64,000 nt of DNA from Parasegetibacter sp. NRK P23 (GTDB taxonomy: Bacteria; Bacteroidota; Bacteroidia; Chitinophagales; Chitinophagaceae), in NCBI RefSeq assembly GCF_023721715.1, contig NZ_JAMDLG010000001.1, forward strand, positions 1,961,784-2,025,783. The letters are read 5' to 3'. The stretch's first letter is position 1; the number at the start of each line of letters is the position of its first letter. The position numbers were made by a program, and so were the translations under genes. Shown here piece by piece: positions 54,077-63,108 of the stretch. Below the pieces are notes generated by a model that saw only the letters and a list, made by a program, of their open reading frames with translations, did not search any database and was not told the DNA's origin.

Positions 54077-55525
54077 ATGGAAATGAAGATAAGAACATAC
54101 TTTACCATCCTCGCCCTGGCTTTTGCTTCAATAGCGTATAGCCAGGAAACAAAAGAAGACAGTCTGCTGATTCAACGGTGCATAGAACTGGCCATGGAAG
54201 GAACCGATGAAAGCCTGCAAAAGGCCAGGGTGCAAGTGATGATACTTGCAGCAAAGGGAAAAGAGCATCAGCTCATGAAAGCCACACAGATAGCGTTTGT
54301 ATTGGGGTTCGCGCCCCTGAGCGATTCTCTTTTGAACGTGGCGGTTAAAAAGTTCCCCAAAGGAGAGGCGGCCCGCGGAATGGCCCTCTCCAATGTTTAC
54401 AATAAAAAACAAAACGCCGTGGAGATGGAAACAGCCTACAGGAAATGGAAAAGGGATTTCCCGCAAAAACAGGAAGATACCCAATCCGAAGATGACGCCA
54501 GCGCAAGAATAGGCGCGGCTTTTGCGGCAGAACGCAACTATAAGCAGATGGCAAGATGGTTTGAAAAAATCAGTGATAGTCTCCTGCTTGGACGCACGGA
54601 AATAGAGACGGCGGAAACAGCCTTGAATAATGGCGATACAGCCGTTACCACGGCGCTGCTAAACAAAGGAGTACCACGGTTGCGCCGGGCCGCCGCCCTC
54701 GAAATGTACCGCAACCAACTCAATACGTACCTGCAACGGTATGCTTTCATGTTGTACAAATTGGGTAAATACCCCGAAGCACTGGCGGTAAGTACCGAAG
54801 TATACAATGCTCCCGGCAATAAGAAGGCTTCATTACAACGTGAGCACGGTATGATACTGGTGGCCAACGGGAAAGGAAAGGAAGCGTTGCCCCTGCTGGC
54901 CGCACTGGTAAAACAAGGGCAGTCTGATGCACAACTTAATCAGGCGCTTCAGGACGCTTACCTGGATGAAAAAGGATCACTTGAAGGCTTTCAGGCGTAC
55001 AGGTCAGCATTGAAGGAAGAAATGGTACAGCATGTAAGGAACGGACTTTCCGAAAAAATGATCAACGAAGAAGCGCCGCGGTTCGCACTGAAAGACCAGG
55101 ACGGAAAAACGGTTTCCCTGGCGGATATGAAAGGAAAGATTGTAGTGCTCGACTTTTGGGCCACCTGGTGCGGCCCCTGTAAAGAATCCTTTCCGGCCAT
55201 GAAAATAGCCGTTGAAAAATTCCGTTCAGATACCAGCGTTCATTTCTTTTTCGTGGATTGTTTGGAAAGGGTGAAAGATCCTAAGCCCGCTGTAATGGCA
55301 TTCATCCACAAAAACAATTACCCCTTCCATGTGCTGTTTGATACAGAACTGGACAATATCGCGAAGCAATACGGCATAAAAGGGATTCCCACCAAACTGG
55401 TAATAGATGGCAACGGCAGGATCCGTTTCCGGGTGGTGGGCTTTGATGGCGGAGCCGACGCGGCAGTGGAAGAACTCTCCGCATTAATTGAAATAACAAA
55501 GCAACAACAGGAAGGCGCGGAATAA
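54077..55525 (+). CDS. TlpA-like periplasmic thioredoxin with N-terminal helical repeats
   Basis: A 482-residue exported protein (signal peptide ending FASIAYSQ). Residues ~25-325 are alpha-helical and repeat-like (YNKKQNAVEMETAYRKWKRD, YAFMLYKLGKYPEALAVSTE, AALVKQGQSDAQLNQALQDA), resembling TPR/SEL1-type scaffolds. Residues 333-475 form a TlpA/AhpC-TSA thioredoxin domain with a WCGPC active site (Cys365, Cys368) and the cis-Pro loop GIKGIPTKLVIDGNG. It is probably a periplasmic disulfide reductant or isomerase that serves the cysteine-bearing cargo or receptors of this operon. It is the last gene of the sigma-controlled unit and is followed by a large hairpin. Confidence 0.9.
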   Translation: MEMKIRTYFTILALAFASIAYSQETKEDSLLIQRCIELAMEGTDESLQKARVQVMILAAKGKEHQLMKATQIAFVLGFAPLSDSLLNVAVKKFPKGEAARGMALSNVYNKKQNAVEMETAYRKWKRDFPQKQEDTQSEDDASARIGAAFAAERNYKQMARWFEKISDSLLLGRTEIETAETALNNGDTAVTTALLNKGVPRLRRAAALEMYRNQLNTYLQRYAFMLYKLGKYPEALAVSTEVYNAPGNKKASLQREHGMILVANGKGKEALPLLAALVKQGQSDAQLNQALQDAYLDEKGSLEGFQAYRSALKEEMVQHVRNGLSEKMINEEAPRFALKDQDGKTVSLADMKGKIVVLDFWATWCGPCKESFPAMKIAVEKFRSDTSVHFFFVDCLERVKDPKPAVMAFIHKNNYPFHVLFDTELDNIAKQYGIKGIPTKLVIDGNGRIRFRVVGFDGGADAAVEELSALIEITKQQQEGAE

Positions 55526-55560
55526 ATACCACAGGTGTTTCATAGCGCATTTATAGCAGT

Positions 55561-55612
55561 TTTGAGCATGTACATTTCGGGAACTGATGCCATTGAAATG
55601 TGCATGCTCAAA
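55561..55612. terminator. Long inverted repeat at the end of the sigma-controlled operon
   Basis: TTTGAGCATGTACATTTC (55561-55578) pairs with GAAATGTGCATGCTCAAA (55595-55612) over 18 bases with a single G-T pair and a 16-base loop. It lies 36 bases after the TlpA stop, between convergent genes. A second stem (GGGCTTA with TAAGCCC, 55666-55694) lies nearer the GH78 stop. One of them probably terminates each strand, though T-tracts are poor. Confidence 0.6.
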
Positions 55613-55720
55613 TATTACCATCAAGAAAACGTCTCCTCTTACTCCTTTTCCAGCCTTTGTTCGCAGGGCTTATAGCGCAGATAAACTTAAGCCCCCATGT
55701 GCATGTTTTCCCTTTGGGCT

Positions 55721-58700
55721 TTATTGCACCACCTCAAACACATAACGCCCGGGTTGCACACTAAAACAACATTTCCCCTGCTCTTTTCCGGTAAAAACAA
55801 CAAGTTTATTGTTTCGTAATATTTTTCCATCCAAACGTATTTTATCCGCTGAAGCAGCATTGATACAGAGTTTGGCCATTGTGTTTGGCGGAACGGTTAT
55901 AGTATAAGTGCAACTGTTTTCTTTCATCGTCCAACCACTTTCAATCCTGCCATAATAACTATCGTAATGTCCTTTCGCGTAAGTGAGTTTCCCGGTTGGG
56001 TCGGGTTCGGGCGCCAGTGTAAACTGTTTAAACCCGGGAACAGTGTCATCCCTTTGAATGCCGAGCGCATACTCACAAAGCCAGGCGCCAACTGCCCCGA
56101 ATGAATAGTGGTTGAAGGAGTTCATCGTATTGTTTCCGCCGAATCCATGAGTATGCGTATAGGCATTCAGTCTTTCCCAGATGGTAGTCGCGCCCTGCGC
56201 AACCGGGTACAACCACGATGGGTATTGTTCCTGAAGGAGTAACCGGTAAGCGAGGTCGTTTTTCTTACTTTCTGAAAGTGCGTGGTTCAGCCATGCGGTC
56301 CCGATAAATCCCGTCATCAGCGAATAGGGCGGACATATTGTTCCGTCACCTGCTTTATTCTCCCTGGCAACCGACCGGGCAAAACTGCTGATGGCGAGAG
56401 GCCGGTTCGATTCATTGAAGATGTTGAAAGACAGCGGCAGCGCATAGGATGCCTGCGTATCCACGGGTTTACCACGAAAATGCGTGGTGCCGGTAGTGGA
56501 ATCGATATAGGTTTTGTTGAAAAAATCTTTGCGTTCCATATGCCGCCTGTTGAAGAACGTTGCGTCTTCTTTCTTTCCTAAGATGGCCGCGATTTTTTCC
56601 ACTACCTCAAGGTCATAAATAAAATAAGCTTCCCAAAGCAATGATTTTTCCGTGCGGTCGTATTCGGGACTGAGCCAGTCGCCAAGGCTGCCCCAGTTGT
56701 TTCTTTCCTTTTCACACAACACTTTTGTAACCGGGTCAATCTGAGATTCCAGGTAAACGATGTATGCTTTCATGGCGGCATAATGATCGCGCAGCAAATC
56801 CATATCTCCGTACTGCCGGTAGCTTTCCCAGGCTACGGTTATCCCCGCGCTGCCCCAGAGCACGCCGCCAAAACCGCCTCCAAGTGGGGCCACATCCGGG
56901 AACCGTCCCTGTTCGTTTTGCACTTCACGCATGGCCCGCATGTGGTTCCGTAAGAATGCCGGGATATCAGCGAGGTAAGTGGCGGTACGTGAAAACACTG
57001 AAATATCACCGCTCCAGCCCAGCCTTTCGTTCCGCTGCGGACAATCGGTGGGAATGGAAATAAAATTGCCCAAGGCCGACCATTCAATATTTTTCCATAA
57101 CCTGTTGACCAGGGTATCTGAAGTTTCAAAACCGGAAGCGATGGTATGGATAGAACTTAACACATCGCCCTGGACCGCGTTCAATGGTAAAGCGCGGGGT
57201 ATACCGGTAATTTCAATGTACCGGAAGCCATGGTAAGTAAACCGTGGATTAATTGTTTCAACACCGCCTTTGGAAATATAAATATCCTGCGCCATGGCGG
57301 CACGGATATTTTCGAGCATGATCATGCCCGTATTGTTTTTGTACTCCGGGAGCGAAGGATATTTTACTTCCGCGAAACGTAGTGTCACCTTCGTTCCTGG
57401 CGACATACCGCTGAGGGTGATCCGCGGCACACCGGCTATATTCTGGCTGAGGTCATAAACATACACACCGGGACGCACTTCTTCCATAGCTACGGCGCTC
57501 AGTGTGCGCACTTTTTTGACAGCCAGTCCCGGTGCGGATTCAAGGCGAAACGCAATGTAATCATTGACCATGGGCATGTTGTGCGCCAGGTTAATGGCAT
57601 CGTTGCTGGTGTTGCCCGCAAGGGGTACTTCCACCGCCATTTTCCAACGGCTGTCATCATAACCAGGGTTTGACCAATTTTCTATAAGCGCTTCCTTTCG
57701 CGCATCATATACTTCGCCCTGGAAAAGGCTGCCATACACCATGGGGCCATCGCTGAAACCGCGCCAGCTTCCCGGATCAGTTTTCACCACTTCTTCCGTA
57801 CCATCCGCGTAAGTGATGATCAGTTGCGCGAGCAGAGATTGCCTGTCGCCGAAAAAGTTCCAGAATGCGCCCATATAAGTAGTGGCGCCGCTCCACCAGC
57901 CTTCACTCAATACTGCGCCCAGCGCGTTCTTCCCGGCTTGTAAATTTTCCGTAACGTCAAATACCTGGTAATGCTGAATTTTATTGTACTGCGTTAATCC
58001 GGGATTCAGGTATGCTTCGTCCACCCGTTTGCCGTTCAGGTGTACATCGTAGATACCGCGTGCGCTGATGTAAAGTCTGGCTTTCTTTACCGGAGTTGAT
58101 TTCACGCCGAAAGTAGTGCGCAGCATCGGCGCTGAATGGCGGCTGGGGTCAGAACTGAGGAAGAAGTCAGCCACCCCAGCATGCACTTTATATGCATTGT
58201 CCTTTACACTGAATACTTTGTCTTCAGACTGAAATAGCCTTTCCTGCTCTTTCGAAGGATCATCAGCAAAAAATTTGTTGGAAGGTCCGCGGTAATGCCT
58301 AACCGCAATATCTGAAAAGTAAGCAGACTGACCTGCCGGAACATACAACCCGACATCCGCCAATACCGGGAAAGCGATAAAATCACCGCCACCACCCAGC
58401 GGGTTCAGGTTAACCCTGCCCAAACGATTAGCGGATGCCGTTCCATTCAGAAACAATTCCGTATCACCCAATACAGACGATACATGAAAATGGTGCACCT
58501 GATATAAGTTCTGCCTGTTCAATAATTTTTCGGGAACCTGAAACGAGAACAACGGCTTTTCTTTTTGATCCTTTTTGCTATAACCCACTCTGTAAATCTT
58601 CACAAGCGCAAGAGCATCTTTGAGCAAAGGAGCGATATCCAGTTCCACCATTACATATGAACTGTCTTTGGGATTGCTGAGGCCCTGATGATTTTTATTT

Positions 58701-59338
58701 TTATCCATGAGCCGGGCATCGTTGGCGCCATACAGAAATCCGGCTTTGGTGCTGTTGGTATTTTTATCCAGCTGAATTGAAAACTCCAGCCTGAATACTG
58801 GGAGGTATTGCGCGTGCAGTACTTGTTGCTCATCGCTTAGGCCGATCCATTTTGCGTTGTTCCAGGCGGAATAAACCTTTTCCTGCTCCATCAACCCGGT
58901 TTCGAACCAGGATTCCGCGCTATGCGGGTGCTGCTTTTGGTCCCATACCGTTAACTTCCAGCGGTAACGGGTGCGGGGGCTTAACGCGGCGCCATCGTAC
59001 CTTATACCAAGCGAATGACCGCTTTTCATTTTTCCCGTGTTCCATACTTCTATGCCCTCTTCATCTAATACTACAAGCCGGTAAGCGGTTTGCCGTGCCC
59101 CTCTTTCATTCGTTGACATCCGCCAGCTGAACCGGGGGGCTGCAACATCTACCCCCAACGGTGTTGCTGTATATTCTGTTTTGAGGTCTTCTATTTTGAT
59201 GGAATAGCGGGATGAATCGTAGCGCTGTTCACTATTAAGAAGACGGTTGTCCGTTGCTTTGGATTCAATGCTTGCTAAGGAAACTGTTATTGTAAGTAAA
59301 AAAGTAAGGGCTTTCGGGGAATAGGAAAAATATCTCAT
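55721..59338 (-). CDS. GH78-family alpha-L-rhamnosidase
   Basis: A 1,205-residue exported enzyme (signal peptide, then YSIKIEDLKTEYTATPLGVD). N-terminal beta-sandwich domains (RFSWRMSTNERGARQTAYRL, a LamG/DUF1080-like insertion near residues 190-370, and the region RLYISARGIYDVHLNGKRVD) precede the (alpha/alpha)6 barrel. Catalytic landmarks are SIPTDCPQRNERLGWSGD, VAPLGGGFGGVLWGSAGITV, and TTIWERLNAYTHTHGFGGNN followed by TMNSFNHYSFGAVGAWL. Family enzymes invert and release terminal alpha-L-rhamnose, common in rhamnogalacturonan and plant glycosides. It is a single gene, in opposite orientation to the sigma operon, with an inverted repeat in front of its start. Confidence 0.93.
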   Translation of the reverse strand: MRYFSYSPKALTFLLTITVSLASIESKATDNRLLNSEQRYDSSRYSIKIEDLKTEYTATPLGVDVAAPRFSWRMSTNERGARQTAYRLVVLDEEGIEVWNTGKMKSGHSLGIRYDGAALSPRTRYRWKLTVWDQKQHPHSAESWFETGLMEQEKVYSAWNNAKWIGLSDEQQVLHAQYLPVFRLEFSIQLDKNTNSTKAGFLYGANDARLMDKNKNHQGLSNPKDSSYVMVELDIAPLLKDALALVKIYRVGYSKKDQKEKPLFSFQVPEKLLNRQNLYQVHHFHVSSVLGDTELFLNGTASANRLGRVNLNPLGGGGDFIAFPVLADVGLYVPAGQSAYFSDIAVRHYRGPSNKFFADDPSKEQERLFQSEDKVFSVKDNAYKVHAGVADFFLSSDPSRHSAPMLRTTFGVKSTPVKKARLYISARGIYDVHLNGKRVDEAYLNPGLTQYNKIQHYQVFDVTENLQAGKNALGAVLSEGWWSGATTYMGAFWNFFGDRQSLLAQLIITYADGTEEVVKTDPGSWRGFSDGPMVYGSLFQGEVYDARKEALIENWSNPGYDDSRWKMAVEVPLAGNTSNDAINLAHNMPMVNDYIAFRLESAPGLAVKKVRTLSAVAMEEVRPGVYVYDLSQNIAGVPRITLSGMSPGTKVTLRFAEVKYPSLPEYKNNTGMIMLENIRAAMAQDIYISKGGVETINPRFTYHGFRYIEITGIPRALPLNAVQGDVLSSIHTIASGFETSDTLVNRLWKNIEWSALGNFISIPTDCPQRNERLGWSGDISVFSRTATYLADIPAFLRNHMRAMREVQNEQGRFPDVAPLGGGFGGVLWGSAGITVAWESYRQYGDMDLLRDHYAAMKAYIVYLESQIDPVTKVLCEKERNNWGSLGDWLSPEYDRTEKSLLWEAYFIYDLEVVEKIAAILGKKEDATFFNRRHMERKDFFNKTYIDSTTGTTHFRGKPVDTQASYALPLSFNIFNESNRPLAISSFARSVARENKAGDGTICPPYSLMTGFIGTAWLNHALSESKKNDLAYRLLLQEQYPSWLYPVAQGATTIWERLNAYTHTHGFGGNNTMNSFNHYSFGAVGAWLCEYALGIQRDDTVPGFKQFTLAPEPDPTGKLTYAKGHYDSYYGRIESGWTMKENSCTYTITVPPNTMAKLCINAASADKIRLDGKILRNNKLVVFTGKEQGKCCFSVQPGRYVFEVVQ

Positions 59339-59360
59339 GTAAAGGAAGCTATATTATAAC

Positions 59361-59381
59361 TGTAAAGTATACACCTTTACA
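59361..59381. promoter_or_regulatory. Inverted repeat and promoter-like site before GH78
   Basis: TGTAAAG (59361-59367) and CTTTACA (59375-59381) form a perfect 7+7+7 inverted repeat 22 bases before the GH78 start codon. On the minus strand TTATTTTG (59387-59380), one base off TAnnTTTG, overlaps it, with TTG at 59410-59408 as a possible -33 element. A repressor bound here would block the promoter. Confidence 0.45.
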
Positions 59382-59529
59382 AAATAAGCGATATTCTTCC
59401 GCTAAAACAACCGGCAAAGTACACTAAATAAAAAAGCGCCACAAACTGATATGTTTATGACGCATGGTTTTAAACTTTGATTTTAAAGGATGTGAAGCGA
59501 AATAACCCTCACACTTAAATAGGCCTATC

Positions 59530-59709
59530 CTATTTCTTTTCTTCCTCATCTTCCTTCTCCTCTCCCGTATCCTCCATTTCCTCTCTTACCTCATTGGCAA
59601 GGGATGAAAGTGGCCCTTTCATCTTCTCCTGAGGATCCGTGGTGTGCAATGTTTCGGGATCTGGCTTGAAGGCGGATTCGTCTTGTTCTTTGTTTTTCTT
59701 GTCTGTCAT
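59530..59709 (-). CDS. Small highly charged protein (59 residues)
   Basis: A complete frame, ATG to TAG, that begins MTDKKNKEQDESAF and ends in an acidic-basic run (GEEKEDEEEKK). Most of the chain is Lys, Glu and Asp, with a central KGPLSSLANEV segment that may form a short helix. The composition is that of a disordered soluble protein and the codon use is consistent with coding. I do not recognise a family. It is separated from the dehydrogenase gene at 59793-60569, on the same strand, by 83 bases. Confidence 0.55.
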   Translation of the reverse strand: MTDKKNKEQDESAFKPDPETLHTTDPQEKMKGPLSSLANEVREEMEDTGEEKEDEEEKK

Positions 59710-59792
59710 ATGCGTAGTTTAGCATATAAGCAACAAAACCGTGCCAGCCCATGCTATACATCCATTGCGGAAACATTTACCCGTAGATGTAT

Positions 59793-60569
59793 TCAGGCGC
59801 CCTGTCCAAGATTTTTCGTGAGTCCGCCATCCATGTAAAAAGTGGAACCGGTGGAATAATCACTGTCGCTGCTGGCTAGGAACAGCGCTAATTTGGCGAT
59901 TTCTTCCGGCTTACCGGCACGCTTCATTGGAATATGCTGCTCTTTTTCCTTTCGAACGGAAGCATCGTCCATGGCTTCCTGGTTCATGGGGGTGAGTATC
60001 ATGCCTGGCGCGATGTTGTTTACCTGGATGCCTTTATCCGCCACTTCCAGCGCAAGGCAGCGGGAGAAGTTCCGGATACCGGCTTTTGAGGCGTTGTAAT
60101 CGGAATTTCCGGGGGAAGCGATGGATTCGTGCACCGAAGATATGTTGATGATCTTTCCCGGTTTACCGGCAGCCAGGCGTTGACGTACGAATGCGCGCGA
60201 ACAAAAGAAAGTACCGTATAGATTTGTTCTGATGGTTTTATCAAACACTTCGGTATCCATCTCCGCCACGGGGATGCCGGAACCATTCACCCCTGCATTG
60301 TTCACGAGTATATCTAGTCCGCCGAATTTTTCCTGAATAAGATCGAATGCCTGCTGTACCGATGTTTCATCGCTCACGTCCAACTTTAATACCAGGGTTT
60401 CAGCACCGGCCGCAGTGGCTTCTTCTGCCGCGGCTTCCGCGCCTTCGTTGTCGGAATGGTAGGTGAAGATAACTTTCGCGCCGTTGCGGGCGAATTCAAG
60501 TGCGATGGCGCGGCCGATGCCGGAATCGGAGCCGGTAATAAGGGCGGTTTTGTGTTGAAGTACCTGCAT
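59793..60569 (-). CDS. Short-chain dehydrogenase/reductase
   Basis: A 258-residue SDR from the ATG at 60569 (MQVLQHKTALITGSDSGIGR); the extension to 60608 would add a stretch that does not resemble an SDR start. It has the NAD(P) motif TGSDSGIG, NNAG (NVNNAGVNGSG-like, LDILVNNAGVNG), the catalytic Ser of the INISSVHE strand and the YxxxK pair in SDYNASKAGIRNF, followed by the typical NNIAPGMILTPMN. It ends YSTGSTFYMDGGLTKN. Enzymes of this type include glucose 1-dehydrogenase and 3-oxoacyl reductases; the substrate is not readable. It lies upstream of two short open frames and shows no metabolic link with them. Confidence 0.92.
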   Translation of the reverse strand: MQVLQHKTALITGSDSGIGRAIALEFARNGAKVIFTYHSDNEGAEAAAEEATAAGAETLVLKLDVSDETSVQQAFDLIQEKFGGLDILVNNAGVNGSGIPVAEMDTEVFDKTIRTNLYGTFFCSRAFVRQRLAAGKPGKIINISSVHESIASPGNSDYNASKAGIRNFSRCLALEVADKGIQVNNIAPGMILTPMNQEAMDDASVRKEKEQHIPMKRAGKPEEIAKLALFLASSDSDYSTGSTFYMDGGLTKNLGQGA

Positions 60570-60623
60570 AATTTTGGATACGGCGGTGAAAAAACCGTAC
60601 CAACACACGGTATTGTTCTACGA

Positions 60624-60776
60624 CTATTTCTGCCTTAACTCATCAGAAACATCAAAACCACGCTCGTGGTAGTCGTGGCAAACCTCTTTAACAGGTGTGG
60701 CCGTCTCCTCAACTTGCAGCATTTCGGCAAGTATCATCAGTGGTTCATCGGGTGAAAGTAGCATAAACAAGTCCAT
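60624..60776 (-). CDS. Possible small protein (50 residues)
   Basis: A minus-strand frame, ATG to TAG, encoding a protein that starts MDLFMLLSPDEPLMILAEML and ends with FDVSDELRQK. The helix-friendly, leucine-rich start and charged end look coding, and the codon use matches the surroundings. No family recognised. It is 54 bases upstream of the dehydrogenase start and could share its message. Confidence 0.35.
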   Translation of the reverse strand: MDLFMLLSPDEPLMILAEMLQVEETATPVKEVCHDYHERGFDVSDELRQK

Positions 60777-60973
60777 TTAACCGCAAAGTTGTTACTTCCG
60801 GCATTGGTATACAATAGCAACGGTAAGAGTTTACAATCAGTTAATGTGCGCTAAATATATTATTTTCAACTTTCGCAGACCTATATCCGGTATAGTTGTT
60901 GTAACCATCGATTACCGGAATGGCAAAGCGGAAAGCAGCCAATAAATAGTAGCATAAAAAATGTTTGATCAGT

Positions 60974-61891
60974 ATGGACAAAAGACCGGACGCAGGTTTC
61001 TTTGGAGCCCCTGAAATTGACTTATCTAATTTAGACGCGTTGAGTAAACAAGCGCCCGAAATCATTGTCTGGGCAGCCCCGGTGATGTTTTTATTCGTCT
61101 TAATCGAATGGTATTTCTCCTATATCCGGAAGAAAGGGCTTTACCATAAAAAAGAAAGCCTCGGTTCCATATTGGTGGGCATCGGCAACGTGCTGATTTC
61201 GCTGATGCTGAAGGTGGGGCTGTTGTGGCTGGTGGTGTGGGCGTACAACCTGGTGCCCTGGAGAATGCAATTCAGTTGGTGGAGTTTTCTCCCCTGCTAT
61301 GTCTTCTACGATTTCTGCAGCTACTGGGCGCACCGCATTTCCCACGAACAGCGGTTCTGGTGGGCCACACATATCGTGCACCACAGTGGAGAGCACTATA
61401 ACCTTACCGTATCGTTCAGGCTGAGCTGGGTACAGCACCTGAAGCTGATTTTCTTCATCCCCGTTGCCATGGCAGGTTTTCACCCCATCATTTTTTTCGT
61501 GGTGAACCAGGTGGCTACCCTGTTCCAGTTCTGGGTGCATACCGAGTACATCGGGCGCCTGCATCCCGTTATTGAATACATATTCGCCACACCATCCAAC
61601 CACCGCGTGCACCATGGATCGCAAGATAAATATATCAATAAGAATTATGCGCCCACGTTCATTATCTGGGACAGGCTCTTCGGCACTTACCAGCGGGAGG
61701 AAGAAAAGGTGGAATATGGCGTAACACACAATATCGTAAACAAGGCCAATCCCATCCATATTAATTTCCATGAATTCGCCGATATCTGGAAAGATGTGAA
61801 AAAAGCGGGCTCCTGGAAAATGAGGTTCTTCTACCTGTTTGGCAATCCCATCGCTGTTGCGGCCGCTAAAAAAGAAGAGAAAGTTGTTTAA
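60974..61891 (+). CDS. Sterol desaturase / fatty acid hydroxylase family membrane protein
   Basis: A 305-residue integral membrane protein from the ATG at 60974 (MDKRPDAGFFGAPEID); the TTG at 60965 gives only three more residues. Membrane helices lie near residues 35-55 and 70-100 and again at 140-175. Three histidine clusters bind the di-iron site: HRISHE, HIVHHSGEHYN and NHRVHHGSQDKY. Family members hydroxylate or desaturate lipids such as fatty acids, sterols or carotenoids. In Bacteroidota this type often modifies membrane lipids. It lies 98 bases before a metallo-beta-lactamase gene on the same strand. Confidence 0.92.
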   Translation: MDKRPDAGFFGAPEIDLSNLDALSKQAPEIIVWAAPVMFLFVLIEWYFSYIRKKGLYHKKESLGSILVGIGNVLISLMLKVGLLWLVVWAYNLVPWRMQFSWWSFLPCYVFYDFCSYWAHRISHEQRFWWATHIVHHSGEHYNLTVSFRLSWVQHLKLIFFIPVAMAGFHPIIFFVVNQVATLFQFWVHTEYIGRLHPVIEYIFATPSNHRVHHGSQDKYINKNYAPTFIIWDRLFGTYQREEEKVEYGVTHNIVNKANPIHINFHEFADIWKDVKKAGSWKMRFFYLFGNPIAVAAAKKEEKVV

Positions 61892-61989
61892 TAAAGTATT
61901 CAGAACGTGATCTGATATTTAAACGCAAATAGGCCAGCGGCTTTTTCATAATGCGCCGTATTGGTAACTTCGGGGCAATCTTTCTAAAA

Positions 61990-62718
61990 ATGAATAAAAT
62001 TCTTCTGCTCATAGTTGCATTGGTTAGTATAAGTGCTAACGTTACGGCACAAACCACCGGCAACGGCCTCCAGATTACGCGCCTTACGGATAGCTTCCAT
62101 ATTTATACCACCTACAACCTCTATAAGGGTGAAAAAGTACCGGCCAATGGCATGTACCTCGTTACCTCCGCAGGCGTGGTGCTGTTCGATACACCCTGGG
62201 ATACTACGCAGTTTCAGCCGCTGCTGGACAGTATCCTGAGTAAACACGGCAAAAACGTAACGCATTGTATTGCGACCCATTTCCACGATGACCGTTCCGG
62301 GGGACTGGAATTCTATCAAAAAAAGGGCATTAAAACCTATACCACCGTACAAACAGATAAACTCAGTAGAAAATACGGCCACAAAAGAGCGGAATTCCTG
62401 TTGAAAAAAGATACCGTTTTCAACATCGGAAGCTATGCTTTCGAAACCTATTATCCCGGTGAGGGACATACGCCGGACAATATTGTCATCTGGTTCGGAA
62501 AACAAAAGATATTGTACGGTGCCTGCCTGATAAAAAGTGTGGAAGATGAAGACCTGGGCTACCTCGGCGATGCCAATAGAAAAGAATATGCCACCACGAT
62601 AAAGAACGTTCAGAAAAAATGCCGCCAACCCAGGTACGTGATTGTGGGACATGGCGATTGGACCAATGTAAAAGCGCTGGAACATACCCTGAAGATGGCA
62701 GAGGCATTAAAGCAGTGA
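61990..62718 (+). CDS. Subclass B1 metallo-beta-lactamase
   Basis: A 242-residue exported enzyme from the ATG at 61990 (MNKILLLIVALVSISANVTA signal peptide); 61951 would add 13 residues before it. The zinc ligands are those of subclass B1: His97, His99 and Asp101 (THFHDDRSGG), His160 (GEGHTPDN), Cys179 (YGACLIKS) and His221 (VGHGDW). The loop THFHDDRSGGLEFY and the segment LGYLGDANRKEY resemble the BlaB and IND enzymes of Elizabethkingia and Chryseobacterium, which hydrolyse carbapenems. A chromosomal origin is likely since no mobile element is nearby. The actual spectrum would need testing. Confidence 0.93.
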   Translation: MNKILLLIVALVSISANVTAQTTGNGLQITRLTDSFHIYTTYNLYKGEKVPANGMYLVTSAGVVLFDTPWDTTQFQPLLDSILSKHGKNVTHCIATHFHDDRSGGLEFYQKKGIKTYTTVQTDKLSRKYGHKRAEFLLKKDTVFNIGSYAFETYYPGEGHTPDNIVIWFGKQKILYGACLIKSVEDEDLGYLGDANRKEYATTIKNVQKKCRQPRYVIVGHGDWTNVKALEHTLKMAEALKQ

Positions 62719-62782
62719 ACAAAAAGTCCCCTTTCCGGTTAAATATCCAGCAAGCATTTCAACCGCTTAACCGGGATACTTT

Positions 62783-63064
62783 ATGCACCTTGAACTTACC
62801 ATCGAAGAAAAAGACAGGATCATAGAAATGGCCTGGGAAGACAGAACGCCATTTGAAGCCATTCACCACCAGTTCGGACTACCGGAAAAGGAAGTAGTGG
62901 CGCTTATGCGGAAAGAATTGAAACGCAGTTCCTTTGAACGGTGGAGAAAACGCGTGCACCAGGGTATAAGCATCAAACACCTCCACAAAAGGCCAGGATC
63001 AGTTACCCGCTTTAAATCGGCGATGCAAAGAACAATCACCGGAAATAAGATTTCAAAAAGATAA
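62783..63064 (+). CDS. TIGR03643-type small protein
   Basis: A 93-residue basic protein with LTIEEKDRIIEMAWEDRTPF, a helix-turn-helix-like pattern (IHHQFGLPEKEVVALMRKEL), then SSFERWRKRVHQGISIKHLH and a lysine-rich end. It matches the conserved pattern of the TIGR03643 family, small proteins commonly found beside flavin reductases and photolyase-like proteins in Bacteroidota. A DNA-binding role is suggested by the helix pattern and charge but is unproved. It lies 44 bases before the flavin reductase gene. Confidence 0.78.
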   Translation: MHLELTIEEKDRIIEMAWEDRTPFEAIHHQFGLPEKEVVALMRKELKRSSFERWRKRVHQGISIKHLHKRPGSVTRFKSAMQRTITGNKISKR

Positions 63065-63108
63065 AGTATCTAAGGCATTCCGCTTCATTCATACCATCCT
63101 CACCTACA

